Source: Flavobacteriaceae bacterium EG-1 (GTDB lineage Bacteria; Bacteroidota; Bacteroidia; Flavobacteriales; Flavobacteriaceae). From it: DNA of 64,000 bases. The notes beneath the pieces were generated by a model. That model did no database searches. It was given only the letters and a program-made list of their open reading frames with translations, and was not told the origin of the DNA. Of this stretch, positions 56,126 through 63,475 are shown one piece after another. Each line of letters begins with the position of its first letter. The first letter of the stretch is position 1. The position numbers were made by a program, and so were the translations under genes. Location: positions 391,921 through 455,920 of the forward strand of contig NZ_WJPK01000003.1 in the NCBI RefSeq assembly GCF_009649685.1, written 5' to 3'.

Positions 56126-56802
56126 TAGTTTGGCGGTAAACGAAACTGTATATAGGTTATTGGTTTGTTTTTATCAAGGTACTGATTTTCATAGAAAGTT
56201 TGAATTTCTAAAACTTCTTTTGGACTTCCTTCATTCTTATATACATCATGATTAGCATAAACTACTTCAAACGCTAAACCATGTAGAAGTCCTAAAGTAT
56301 AACCATGCATAAATTCGCTATCTGTTTTAAGGTGTACCAAACCATCTTTTTTTAATATTCGCTGGTATCGATTTAGAAATTCGTTGTTAGTTAATCGATG
56401 TTTGGTGCGCTTATACTTTATTTGAGGGTCAGGAAAAGTTATCCAAATTTCAGACACCTCGTTCGTAGCAAACAAATCGTCAATTAGTTCTATTTGGGTT
56501 CTTAAGAAGGCCACGTTACTTAGATTATCTTCTAGAGCAGTTTTTGCTCCTCGCCATAATCTAGCACCTTTTATATCTACGCCTATAAAATTTACGTTTG
56601 CATTTCGCTTTGCCAGCTCAATTGTATATTCTCCTTTGCCACAGCCCAATTCTAATACAATAGGGTTATCATTTTTGAAATGCTTAGACCATTGGCCTTT
56701 TAATTTAAAATTACCCTTAGAAATTTCTTCTCGATTTGGCTGAAAAACATTATCGAATTGTTCGTTTTCTTTAAACCGTTTTAATTTATTCTTACTGCCC
56801 AC
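56125..56802 (-). CDS. trmB: tRNA (guanine-N7)-methyltransferase
   Basis: SAM-dependent methyltransferase of 225 residues making m7G46 in tRNA. The SAM motif LELGCGKGEYTI is at about 50-61, and the TrmB blocks ITFPDPQIKYKRTKHR and TDSEFMHGY are present. The start is GTG (56802). It heads a unit with the LysE-family and ATL genes. A -7-like box lies 28 bases upstream. Confidence 0.95.
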   Translation of the reverse strand: MGSKNKLKRFKENEQFDNVFQPNREEISKGNFKLKGQWSKHFKNDNPIVLELGCGKGEYTIELAKRNANVNFIGVDIKGARLWRGAKTALEDNLSNVAFLRTQIELIDDLFATNEVSEIWITFPDPQIKYKRTKHRLTNNEFLNRYQRILKKDGLVHLKTDSEFMHGYTLGLLHGLAFEVVYANHDVYKNEGSPKEVLEIQTFYENQYLDKNKPITYIQFRLPPN

Positions 56803-56829
56803 CCTCTATTAAGTTATTATAATTTTGGG

Positions 56830-56837
56830 CAAAGCTA
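56830..56837 (-). promoter_or_regulatory. -7 box TAGCTTTG upstream of trmB
   Basis: Minus-strand TAGCTTTG, TAnnTTTG match, 28 bases before the GTG start of trmB. Confidence 0.38.
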
Positions 56838-56883
56838 TAGGAAATCTTTAGCAAATAAAATCTAGACGAAAAATAGCAGTAAA

Positions 56884-57984
56884 TTACATTTGTAATCCCT
56901 CAGTTTCTTTAGCTTCAATAAGTTCTTCTATTTGATTCTCTTGATCTATCTTTTTTAACGTAAAAGAAAACTCAGAACCAGCACCAACCACACTTTCTAC
57001 ATAAATTTTTTCTCCATGTGCTTCAATAATGTGTTTTACTATTGAAAGACCTAAACCAGAACCACCTTCTTTTCTGTTTCCACTTTGATCAACGCGATAA
57101 AATCTTTCAAATAATCGTGAAATATGTTTTTCCTCAATTCCTTCACCATTATCAGTCACTCTAATAATTACTCTATTTTTAATTAAATTTTCAACACTTA
57201 CTTCTGTAGTTCCATTTTTAAATCCATATTTAATAGAGTTTACCAATAAATTTACTAATACTTGTTGAATTTTTTCGCGATCGCCTTTTACATAAATGGG
57301 TTTCTTATAATCCATATCAAAAGTGAGTACAATCTTTTTCTTTGCAGCTTTCATTTCAAGTAAATCAAAAACACTTTGAATAAGCTCTACAATATCAAAA
57401 GCAACTAAATTAAGATTCAAATCTCCAACCTCCAATTTAGTTATCATATCTAAATCTTGCACGATGTAAATTAATCGGTCTACTCCTTTATTTGCTCTTT
57501 GCAAATATTTTTTTCGAACATTTTTATCGTCCATAGCACCATCTAAAAGAGTTTCAAGATATCCTTGTACTGTAAACAAGGGCGTTTTTAGCTCATGCGA
57601 AACATTACCTATAAAATCTTTTCTATACTCTTCTCTAATTTTTAGGGTATCAATTTCTACCCGCTTATCCGCAGCAAATCTTTCAATTTCTTCGGTTAAT
57701 GTCTCCATATCAGTAGTTACAGGTCCTGTAGCTAAAGATTTTGCATCTAATAGGGAAACATCATCATAAATTTGTTTTATTCGCCTATATATATACCTTT
57801 CAATACCAATTTGAATAATTATAAAACTACCAATAAATATTAAGGGCAAGTTTATTAGAAGTTTCGAAGCATTGAAGTTACCATTGTTATACATTTCAAT
57901 AATAAAAACAAAGGCACAGAACGTCATTATTAAAAATGAAGCCCGTATTGCAAATTGATATGACCTTTTAAGTATTGTGGCCAT
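56884..57984 (-). CDS. PhoR-like sensor histidine kinase
   Basis: Inner-membrane kinase of 366 residues. Two membrane segments at about 13-31 and 43-61 enclose only a short periplasmic loop, so it may sense through the membrane or a partner. The phospho-acceptor is H130 in SHELKTPL; the ATPase part has the N box (LLVNSIKYG), DNGEGI and GSGLGLSIV. The response regulator gene lies 178 bases upstream in the same direction. The pair resembles PhoR/PhoB, but no phosphate-uptake genes are near. Confidence 0.88.
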   Translation of the reverse strand: MATILKRSYQFAIRASFLIMTFCAFVFIIEMYNNGNFNASKLLINLPLIFIGSFIIIQIGIERYIYRRIKQIYDDVSLLDAKSLATGPVTTDMETLTEEIERFAADKRVEIDTLKIREEYRKDFIGNVSHELKTPLFTVQGYLETLLDGAMDDKNVRKKYLQRANKGVDRLIYIVQDLDMITKLEVGDLNLNLVAFDIVELIQSVFDLLEMKAAKKKIVLTFDMDYKKPIYVKGDREKIQQVLVNLLVNSIKYGFKNGTTEVSVENLIKNRVIIRVTDNGEGIEEKHISRLFERFYRVDQSGNRKEGGSGLGLSIVKHIIEAHGEKIYVESVVGAGSEFSFTLKKIDQENQIEELIEAKETEGLQM

Positions 57985-58162
57985 GATAATAAAATTTTAA
58001 AATTTGAAGAAAACCCTACTAAGTTTAGAAAGACTAACTAAGCAAAAGGCTTAGAAAAATTGAAAAGAATTCTTCAAGAATGAATCTAAATTTAGTGACT
58101 ATAAAGAAATTTAGGAAGTCAAGCACCTAATTTTTACACAAAAATGCTATTGTAAGCAGTTT

Positions 58163-58849
58163 TTATAATACAAACTTATAACCAACACCTTTTACTGTTT
58201 TGAAATGATCCTCACCAATTTTTTCACGTAACTTTCTAATATGCACATCAATAGTACGACCACCTACTACCACTTCATTACCCCATACTTTATCTAGTAT
58301 AACTTCTCTTCTAAAAACTTTACTTGGTTTAGAAGTTAATAAAGCAAGCAACTCAAACTCCTTCCGTGGAAGAATAATCTCTTTACCTTTTTTAATAACT
58401 TTATACTCTTCTCTATTTATTACGATATCGCCAACCTTAAAAACATCTTCGGCTTCATTAGATTCATCTTTTAAACGACGAAGAAGTGCTTTAACTTTGC
58501 TTACAAGCACTTTTGGTTTTATTGGCTTAGTAATATAATCATCTGCACCTGCATCAAAACCAGCTACTTGAGAATAATCTTCACCTCTTGCGGTTAAAAA
58601 GGTAATAAGTGTATTTTCTAAACTTGGCATTTTCCTCATTTGCTCACATGCTTCAATACCATCCATCTCTGGCATCATAACATCTAATATAACAAGATGT
58701 GGCTTCCTTTTTTTTGCCTTCATTACTCCCTCTTGACCATTTTTAGCCGTAAAAACCTGATAACCTTCAGCCTCAAGATTATAACTAATAATCTCTAAAA
58801 TATCAGGCTCATCATCTACTAAAAGTATTTTAATATCTTTCTTTTTCAC
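58163..58849 (-). CDS. OmpR/PhoB-family response regulator
   Basis: Transcription regulator of 228 residues: receiver domain (about 5-120) with the phospho-acceptor D56 in LVILDVMMPEMDG and the conserved lysine in ITKPIKPK, then a winged-helix domain with VWGNEVVVGGRTIDVHI near 188-204. The start is GTG (58849). It precedes the kinase gene. An 11-base direct repeat 88-109 bases upstream could be its own operator. Confidence 0.92.
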   Translation of the reverse strand: MKKKDIKILLVDDEPDILEIISYNLEAEGYQVFTAKNGQEGVMKAKKRKPHLVILDVMMPEMDGIEACEQMRKMPSLENTLITFLTARGEDYSQVAGFDAGADDYITKPIKPKVLVSKVKALLRRLKDESNEAEDVFKVGDIVINREEYKVIKKGKEIILPRKEFELLALLTSKPSKVFRREVILDKVWGNEVVVGGRTIDVHIRKLREKIGEDHFKTVKGVGYKFVL

Positions 58850-58936
58850 GTTACAAGGTTTATTTAGACTAAAGTAAAATCAATATAATGTAAATATAAG
58901 GCATCTAACGACAATGGTATTAACTACAGTGAATAA

Positions 58937-58958
58937 GGTAACATTTCGGTAACATTTT
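58937..58958. promoter_or_regulatory. Tandem 11-base repeat GGTAACATTTC/GGTAACATTTT, candidate response-regulator site
   Basis: Two head-to-tail copies with 10 of 11 bases identical and exact 11-base spacing, the period used by OmpR/PhoB-family regulators. The site lies 88 bases upstream of the PhoB-like gene. Confidence 0.5.
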
Positions 58959-59144
58959 ACAAACACTTCAATAATATTGAATTTCTTAATAATGTAGGAA
59001 AAATAGGGCTTTATAATCAATTTCAATTCAAAGAGAATAAATAATAGCAGTTTTACGTTAGGTTCTTAAACATTTTATAATGTATTTCATTGATTTAAAG
59101 CTAAAAACAAAGGGTTTGAACAATGAAAACTTATAAACATTTTG

Positions 59145-59152
59145 TACCTTTG
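59145..59152 (+). promoter_or_regulatory. -7 box TACCTTTG upstream of the first T9SS mini-protein
   Basis: Perfect TAnnTTTG match 27 bases before the ATG. A TTTG at 59115-59118 is 26 bases up, longer than the usual spacer. Confidence 0.42.
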
Positions 59153-59179
59153 TGGTATATTTTTTGTAACTAACCCTGT

Positions 59180-59488
59180 ATGAAGCACCTTTACCTTGTA
59201 ATTGCTTTTTTATTTATTTCGTTAGCTTATGGACAAGACTCCTTGGCTAGCAACGATATAAATGGGTTTAAACTTTACCCAAATCCAGTTACAAATGGTA
59301 AAGTATATATAAGTACTTCGGATTCAGCTCCAAAGAAAATATTAATTTTTGATGTATTAGGAACACAAGTTCTTCAAACAACAATTTTAGGAAGAGAAAT
59401 AAATCTTTCTGAACTAGATGCTGGTGTTTACATTCTTCGAGTATATCAAAACAACAACATGGCGACCAGAAAATTGATAGTTAAGTAA
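59180..59488 (+). CDS. Small secreted protein consisting almost only of a T9SS type A sorting domain (copy 1)
   Basis: Protein of 102 residues. A signal peptide (about 1-18, SLAYG before Q19) is followed by only about ten residues, then a type A C-terminal sorting domain: LYPNPV at 32-37, the IFDVLG strand, the LDAGVYILRV block and a terminal KLIVK. In ordinary T9SS cargo this domain follows a large passenger, which is lacking here. The reading frame is intact and not a visible remnant: it has its own promoter-like box and signal peptide. A paralogue follows 169 bases downstream. Function unknown. Confidence 0.88.
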   Translation: MKHLYLVIAFLFISLAYGQDSLASNDINGFKLYPNPVTNGKVYISTSDSAPKKILIFDVLGTQVLQTTILGREINLSELDAGVYILRVYQNNNMATRKLIVK

Positions 59489-59600
59489 TTGCATTTCAAT
59501 AGATTATTTCAATTTTCATGTTCGACAAGCGGCGTAAAACTTAGACGAACGGTTAACGTGTTATCTTTTACCTACGTTTGGTCGAATTTCACAACATTTA

Positions 59601-59632
59601 TTGCCCTTAAGCATTCTCTTACATTATCTTTA
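59601..59632 (+). promoter_or_regulatory. Promoter candidate of the second T9SS mini-protein (TTG, 21 bases, TATCTTTA)
   Basis: TTG at 59601-59603 and TATCTTTA at 59625-59632 (7 of 8 to TAnnTTTG) with a 21-base spacer, within the flavobacterial range, 25 bases before the ATG at 59658. Confidence 0.55.
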
Positions 59633-59657
59633 CAGTGTTGATCCCAAATCAATACCT

Positions 59658-59981
59658 ATGAAACTAATCTACACAGCACTGCTATTGGCATGTGCTTTTA
59701 CGTTGTCAGCTCAAGAAATAGCTAGTGTACAATCGAGCTCCTCAGATGAAATATTGAATTTCAAATTATATCCCAATCCCGTATTTGATGATGTTGTTTA
59801 TATTACTACTAATCTAAACGCACCGAAAACTGTTGTTATATATGACATTTTCGGCGAAATAGTACTTAGAAGTAGGATGATAAATAAGGCACTTTCTATA
59901 TCTGCTTTAACTCCTGGGGTCTATGTCATGAATGTTACCGAAAAAAATAAAACTATTAGAAGAAAATTGGTCGTAAAATAA
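59658..59981 (+). CDS. Small secreted protein consisting almost only of a T9SS type A sorting domain (copy 2)
   Basis: Protein of 107 residues and paralogue of the gene just upstream. The start at 59658 is chosen because it opens the signal peptide (about 1-18, cleavage before Q19) and because the longer frame beginning at 59601 would start inside the predicted promoter. About 15 serine-rich residues link to the sorting domain: LYPNPV near 37-42, IYDIFG, LTPGVYVMNV and a terminal KLVVK. The two copies differ at many positions, so the duplication is old. A terminator follows at 60007-60036. Confidence 0.88.
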   Translation: MKLIYTALLLACAFTLSAQEIASVQSSSSDEILNFKLYPNPVFDDVVYITTNLNAPKTVVIYDIFGEIVLRSRMINKALSISALTPGVYVMNVTEKNKTIRRKLVVK

Positions 59982-60006
59982 AGCCCAAAACTCAATTAAT
60001 ACTCAT

Positions 60007-60036
60007 GCCCTGCTCTATTTTTAGAACAGGGCTTTT
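60007..60036 (+). terminator. Intrinsic terminator after the second T9SS mini-protein
   Basis: Ten-base stem GCCCTGCTCT / AGAACAGGGC with one mismatch and a six-base loop, followed by TTTT. Confidence 0.75.
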
Positions 60037-60060
60037 CATTTATTACATTTTCGGAATCGT

Positions 60061-60068
60061 TATCTTTG
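60061..60068 (+). promoter_or_regulatory. -7 box TATCTTTG just before the LuxE-like gene
   Basis: Perfect TAnnTTTG match ending ten bases before the ATG at 60078. A start of transcription at the usual distance would leave a leader of only a few bases. Confidence 0.42.
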
Positions 60069-60077
60069 CTAGTTGAA

Positions 60078-61061
60078 ATGCCAATAAAAGTAAACGACAT
60101 ATTTAACATTAAATCTGAAATTGAATTTGAAAATTTTGCACTAGAAGTTTTCAGGTATCAATATCAGAATAACACTGTTTACAATCAGTTTTGTAATCAA
60201 TTAAATCGAACGGATCTTACTGTTAAAAACGTAGCTAACATTCCTTATTTACCTATTTCGTTTTTTAAAACTAAACAAGTTTTAACTAATAGTTTAGAAT
60301 CAGAAATTATTTTTACTAGTAGTGGTACAGCCGGAACTGAAACCAGCAAACATTATGTAGCGAACATTAACTTATACAAAAAGAGCTATATGGCTGCATT
60401 TAAACATTTTTATGGTTCAGTTTCAGAGTACTGTATTCTAGCGCTTTTACCTGCTTATTTAGAGCGTGAAGGATCTTCACTTATTTATATGGTTCAAGAT
60501 TTAATTAATAAAAGTAAACACCCTGATAGTGGCTTTTATTTAAATGATTTTAAAAAACTACAAAACAAATTAAAACAACTAGAGGCTTCTGGCACCAAAA
60601 CACTATTAATTGGTGTTTCATTTGCACTTGTAGATATGGTAGAGAAATTTAAATTTCAACTAAATAATACAATTGTAATGGAGACGGGAGGAATGAAAGG
60701 ACGTAGAAAAGAAATTGTTCGAGAAGAATTACATCATATTTTAAAAAACGGTTTTGGAGTTAAAAAAATACATTCGGAATATGGAATGACAGAATTATTA
60801 TCTCAGGCTTATTCTGTTGGTGAAGGAATCTTTAAAACACCACCTTGGATGAAAATTATAATAAGAGATACCGAAGACCCTCTCAGCTTTAAGCCAATTA
60901 AAAAATCTGGTGGGGTAAATATAATTGATCTTGCGAACAAAGAATCCTGTTCTTTTATTGCCACTCAAGATTTAGGCAAAGTGTATAAAGATGGAAGTTT
61001 TGAAATTTTAGGACGTTTTGATAATAGCGATGTTCGCGGCTGTAATTTAATGGCAATCTAA
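60078..61061 (+). CDS. LuxE/PaaK-like acyl-protein synthetase (acyltransferase)
   Basis: Protein of 327 residues from the ATG at 60078; an in-frame TTG at 60066 falls inside the -7 box. The fold is the adenylate-forming LuxE branch: a SSGTAGTETSKHY phosphate-binding loop near 87-99, an HSEYGMTELLSQAY block and a C-terminal LGRFDNSDVRGCN. LuxE activates fatty acids and loads them on a cysteine; the cysteine in RGCN near residue 322 is in a similar place. No lux genes or acyl carrier proteins are adjacent, so the acyl acceptor is unknown. Confidence 0.8.
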   Translation: MPIKVNDIFNIKSEIEFENFALEVFRYQYQNNTVYNQFCNQLNRTDLTVKNVANIPYLPISFFKTKQVLTNSLESEIIFTSSGTAGTETSKHYVANINLYKKSYMAAFKHFYGSVSEYCILALLPAYLEREGSSLIYMVQDLINKSKHPDSGFYLNDFKKLQNKLKQLEASGTKTLLIGVSFALVDMVEKFKFQLNNTIVMETGGMKGRRKEIVREELHHILKNGFGVKKIHSEYGMTELLSQAYSVGEGIFKTPPWMKIIIRDTEDPLSFKPIKKSGGVNIIDLANKESCSFIATQDLGKVYKDGSFEILGRFDNSDVRGCNLMAI

Positions 61062-61066
61062 CTATA

Positions 61067-61594
61067 TTAAAGACCCAAAATTTTAGCATCTACATAAAAA
61101 GTAGAATTCACATGAATTTCATGATCTTGCCCTAAAGTTTCATCCGTTACAGTATTTAATCTAAGGCTGTAACTATCTTTCTTGATGTATTCTTTTAATT
61201 CAACATCGGTAACATCCAAATCTAATATTGATACTGTTTCAGAAACTTCTTCTTTATTAGCAATTAAGATTTCATCGAGACCATCTGCATTAATATATAC
61301 TTCTATAGACTCAAGAAAACTAAAATCAGTATCTTCAGGTGAGGTAATGTTTAATTGCAATTTGGTAAGTTTAATTGATTCAATTAAATCTTTTCGAGTA
61401 TCATTTGAATCAAATTTGGACTCTGAATTAGTTTCAGTATCAGGAGTGAAAACATCAAATGGCAAACTAATTCCTGTTGATGCAGGTATTGTTACTTCCG
61501 TTTCATAGTCAATATTAAACTTTGTCAATTCATCTAGTTTGTCACAACTAGAAGCTAAAAGAACTAAAATAATAAGAGCGGTAAAACTACGCAT
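61067..61594 (-). CDS. Lipoprotein of unknown function
   Basis: Exported lipoprotein of 175 residues with lipobox cysteine C17 (LASSC). The mature part is acidic and has alternating strand patterns that suggest a beta-sandwich; no known motif is visible. Stop codons of this gene and the LuxE-like gene are five bases apart on opposite strands. No operon partner is clear, although another lipoprotein gene lies 113 bases upstream on the same strand. Confidence 0.65.
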   Translation of the reverse strand: MRSFTALIILVLLASSCDKLDELTKFNIDYETEVTIPASTGISLPFDVFTPDTETNSESKFDSNDTRKDLIESIKLTKLQLNITSPEDTDFSFLESIEVYINADGLDEILIANKEEVSETVSILDLDVTDVELKEYIKKDSYSLRLNTVTDETLGQDHEIHVNSTFYVDAKILGL

Positions 61595-61707
61595 GATATC
61601 TACTGTTTAATTTTATCAGTATCCCTCTAACGCAATATCAACTTATTTATTTGAAAATAACCGCTAAAATAGAAATACTGTTAATGGTGTAAAATAATGT
61701 TGATGCG

Positions 61708-62073
61708 CTACTCTTTTTCCCATATTTCACCATTATCTAATCTTTCCAATTGCGTAAGACCTTTTATTACAAAAACCAGCTTAAAACTAGACATTTCGGA
61801 GCCTTCTACAGTAACATAATCAGCGTTTTGAGTAAAGTTAAATCTATCTACAACATCGCTACCTCCATATAAAAGATTTACTTGAGTATCGTTTATAAAT
61901 TCAATCCACTCAACACAATTTACCTCCGAATTTTGAAAGTTATTACAATCGGAAATTTCATGGTTATAACGTCCTGTTAATTCTATAACCGGCATAGCAC
62001 AACATTCCTTAGTATCACTACAGCCAATACTTGAAAAAAGTAGAAGAAGTGCAGCTATTAATTTATTCATCAA
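61708..62073 (-). CDS. Small lipoprotein of unknown function
   Basis: Exported lipoprotein of 121 residues; the lipobox cysteine is C18 (SSIGC). The mature part has several cysteines (ECCA near 23-26, C43 and C53) and beta-like strands ending in LDNGEIWEKE, a lipocalin-like or small sandwich shape being possible. The gene starts seven bases after the tyrS stop, so it is probably co-transcribed with it. I do not recognise a family. Confidence 0.65.
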   Translation of the reverse strand: MMNKLIAALLLLFSSIGCSDTKECCAMPVIELTGRYNHEISDCNNFQNSEVNCVEWIEFINDTQVNLLYGGSDVVDRFNFTQNADYVTVEGSEMSSFKLVFVIKGLTQLERLDNGEIWEKE

Positions 62074-62080
62074 CTTAAGG

Positions 62081-63376
62081 TTATACTACAACCAACACAA
62101 AGTAGTTTTTTTTACCACGTTGTAACAAAATAAATTTACCATTTATAAGATCAGTTTCAGAAATCAAGTAATCTTCCTTGACTTTTTCCTTATTAACTGA
62201 GATAGAATTTTGTTTTAATTCTCTACGAGCTTCCCCATTAGATCCTAAAAAACCTGTTTTAGCTGAAAGTGCGCCAATCATATTTAAACCAGCATTTAAA
62301 TCTGCCATTGAAATTTCTGCTTGTGGCACACCATCAAACACATCTAGAAAAGTTTTCTCATTCAATTTCTTCAAATCTTCCGAAGTAGATTTACCAAAGA
62401 GTATAGCACTAGCTTGTACTGCATTATCAAAATCTTCTTTTGAATGCACCATAATGGTAATTTCTTGCGCTAAACGCTTTTGTAATACCCGAAGGTGCGG
62501 CGCTTCTTGATGCTCTAAAATTAAATTCTTTATATCATCCTCTGTTAAAAAGGTAAAAATCTTAATATATTTTTCTGCATCTTCATCAGAAGTATTTAAC
62601 CAATATTGGTAGAATTTATATGGCGATGTTCTTTCTGCATCTAACCAAATATTTCCTGATTCTGTTTTGCCAAATTTTGTACCATCAGCTTTTGTAATTA
62701 ACGGACAAGTTAAAGCGAAACCCTTACCTCCACCTATTCTTCGTATGAGCTCGGTACCCGTAACAATATTACCCCATTGATCACTTCCACCCATTTGAAG
62801 CGTACAATTATTATTTTGATAAAGGTGTAGAAAATCATACCCTTGAACCAATTGATACGTAAATTCAGTAAATGACATCCCCTCTTTAGATTCTGAACTT
62901 AATCTTTTTTTAACCGAATCTTTCGCCATCATATAGTTTACCGTGATATGCTTTCCAACATCTCTAATAAACTCTAAGAATGAGAAATTTTTCATCCAAT
63001 CGTAATTATTGACTAACTCCGCGGCATTCTCAGCATCCGACTCAAAGTCTAAAAAACGAGCCAACTGATTTTTTAAAGCATCTTGATTATGACGCAAAGT
63101 AGCTTCATCAAGCAAGTTACGTTCTGCAGATTTTCCTGAAGGATCTCCTATCATACCCGTCGCACCACCAACCAAAGCAATTGGTTTATGGCCTGCCAAT
63201 TGAAAATGGCGCAACATCATAACACCAACTAAATGACCAATATGTAAAGAATCTGCAGTTGGATCAATACCAACGTAGGCGGCTTGCATACCCTTAGATA
63301 AATGCTCAGCTGTGCCCGGCATAGCATCATGTAACATGCCCCTCCATTCTAGTTCTTCTACAAAATTATTTGCCAT
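62081..63376 (-). CDS. tyrS: Tyrosyl-tRNA synthetase
   Basis: Class I synthetase of 431 residues charging tRNA-Tyr. HIGH is at 45-48, the tyrosine site block [10 protein letters not shown] at 194-203 and the KMSKS equivalent KFGKT at 234-238; the C-terminal S4-type RNA-binding domain occupies about 355-431. This is the TyrS type with KFGKS-like motif found in most bacteria. A -7-like box lies 25 bases upstream. Confidence 0.97.
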   Translation of the reverse strand: MANNFVEELEWRGMLHDAMPGTAEHLSKGMQAAYVGIDPTADSLHIGHLVGVMMLRHFQLAGHKPIALVGGATGMIGDPSGKSAERNLLDEATLRHNQDALKNQLARFLDFESDAENAAELVNNYDWMKNFSFLEFIRDVGKHITVNYMMAKDSVKKRLSSESKEGMSFTEFTYQLVQGYDFLHLYQNNNCTLQMGGSDQWGNIVTGTELIRRIGGGKGFALTCPLITKADGTKFGKTESGNIWLDAERTSPYKFYQYWLNTSDEDAEKYIKIFTFLTEDDIKNLILEHQEAPHLRVLQKRLAQEITIMVHSKEDFDNAVQASAILFGKSTSEDLKKLNEKTFLDVFDGVPQAEISMADLNAGLNMIGALSAKTGFLGSNGEARRELKQNSISVNKEKVKEDYLISETDLINGKFILLQRGKKNYFVLVVV

Positions 63377-63400
63377 TGGTATTCTCTTTTTAATTCAGTG

Positions 63401-63408
63401 CAAATATA
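63401..63408 (-). promoter_or_regulatory. -7 box TATATTTG upstream of tyrS
   Basis: Minus-strand TATATTTG, TAnnTTTG match, 25 bases before the tyrS ATG. Confidence 0.4.
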
Positions 63409-63475
63409 ATTTAATTCATATGTTACTGAATTAGTATTCAAAAATTAATCCAGTTCAAATAACTATTTTAGCAAC

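Larger units (their letters stand above)
58850..59179. other. 330-base divergent intergenic region (response regulator/T9SS mini-protein)
   Basis: Contains the tandem 11-base repeat at 58937-58958 and a -7-like box at 59145-59152 for the plus-strand gene. The remainder is AT-rich and I see no additional gene in it. Confidence 0.5.

Noticed and set aside
59601-59657. Extended N-terminus for the second T9SS mini-protein
   Set aside because: The TTG fits better as a -33 promoter element, and the ATG at 59658 opens a clean signal peptide.
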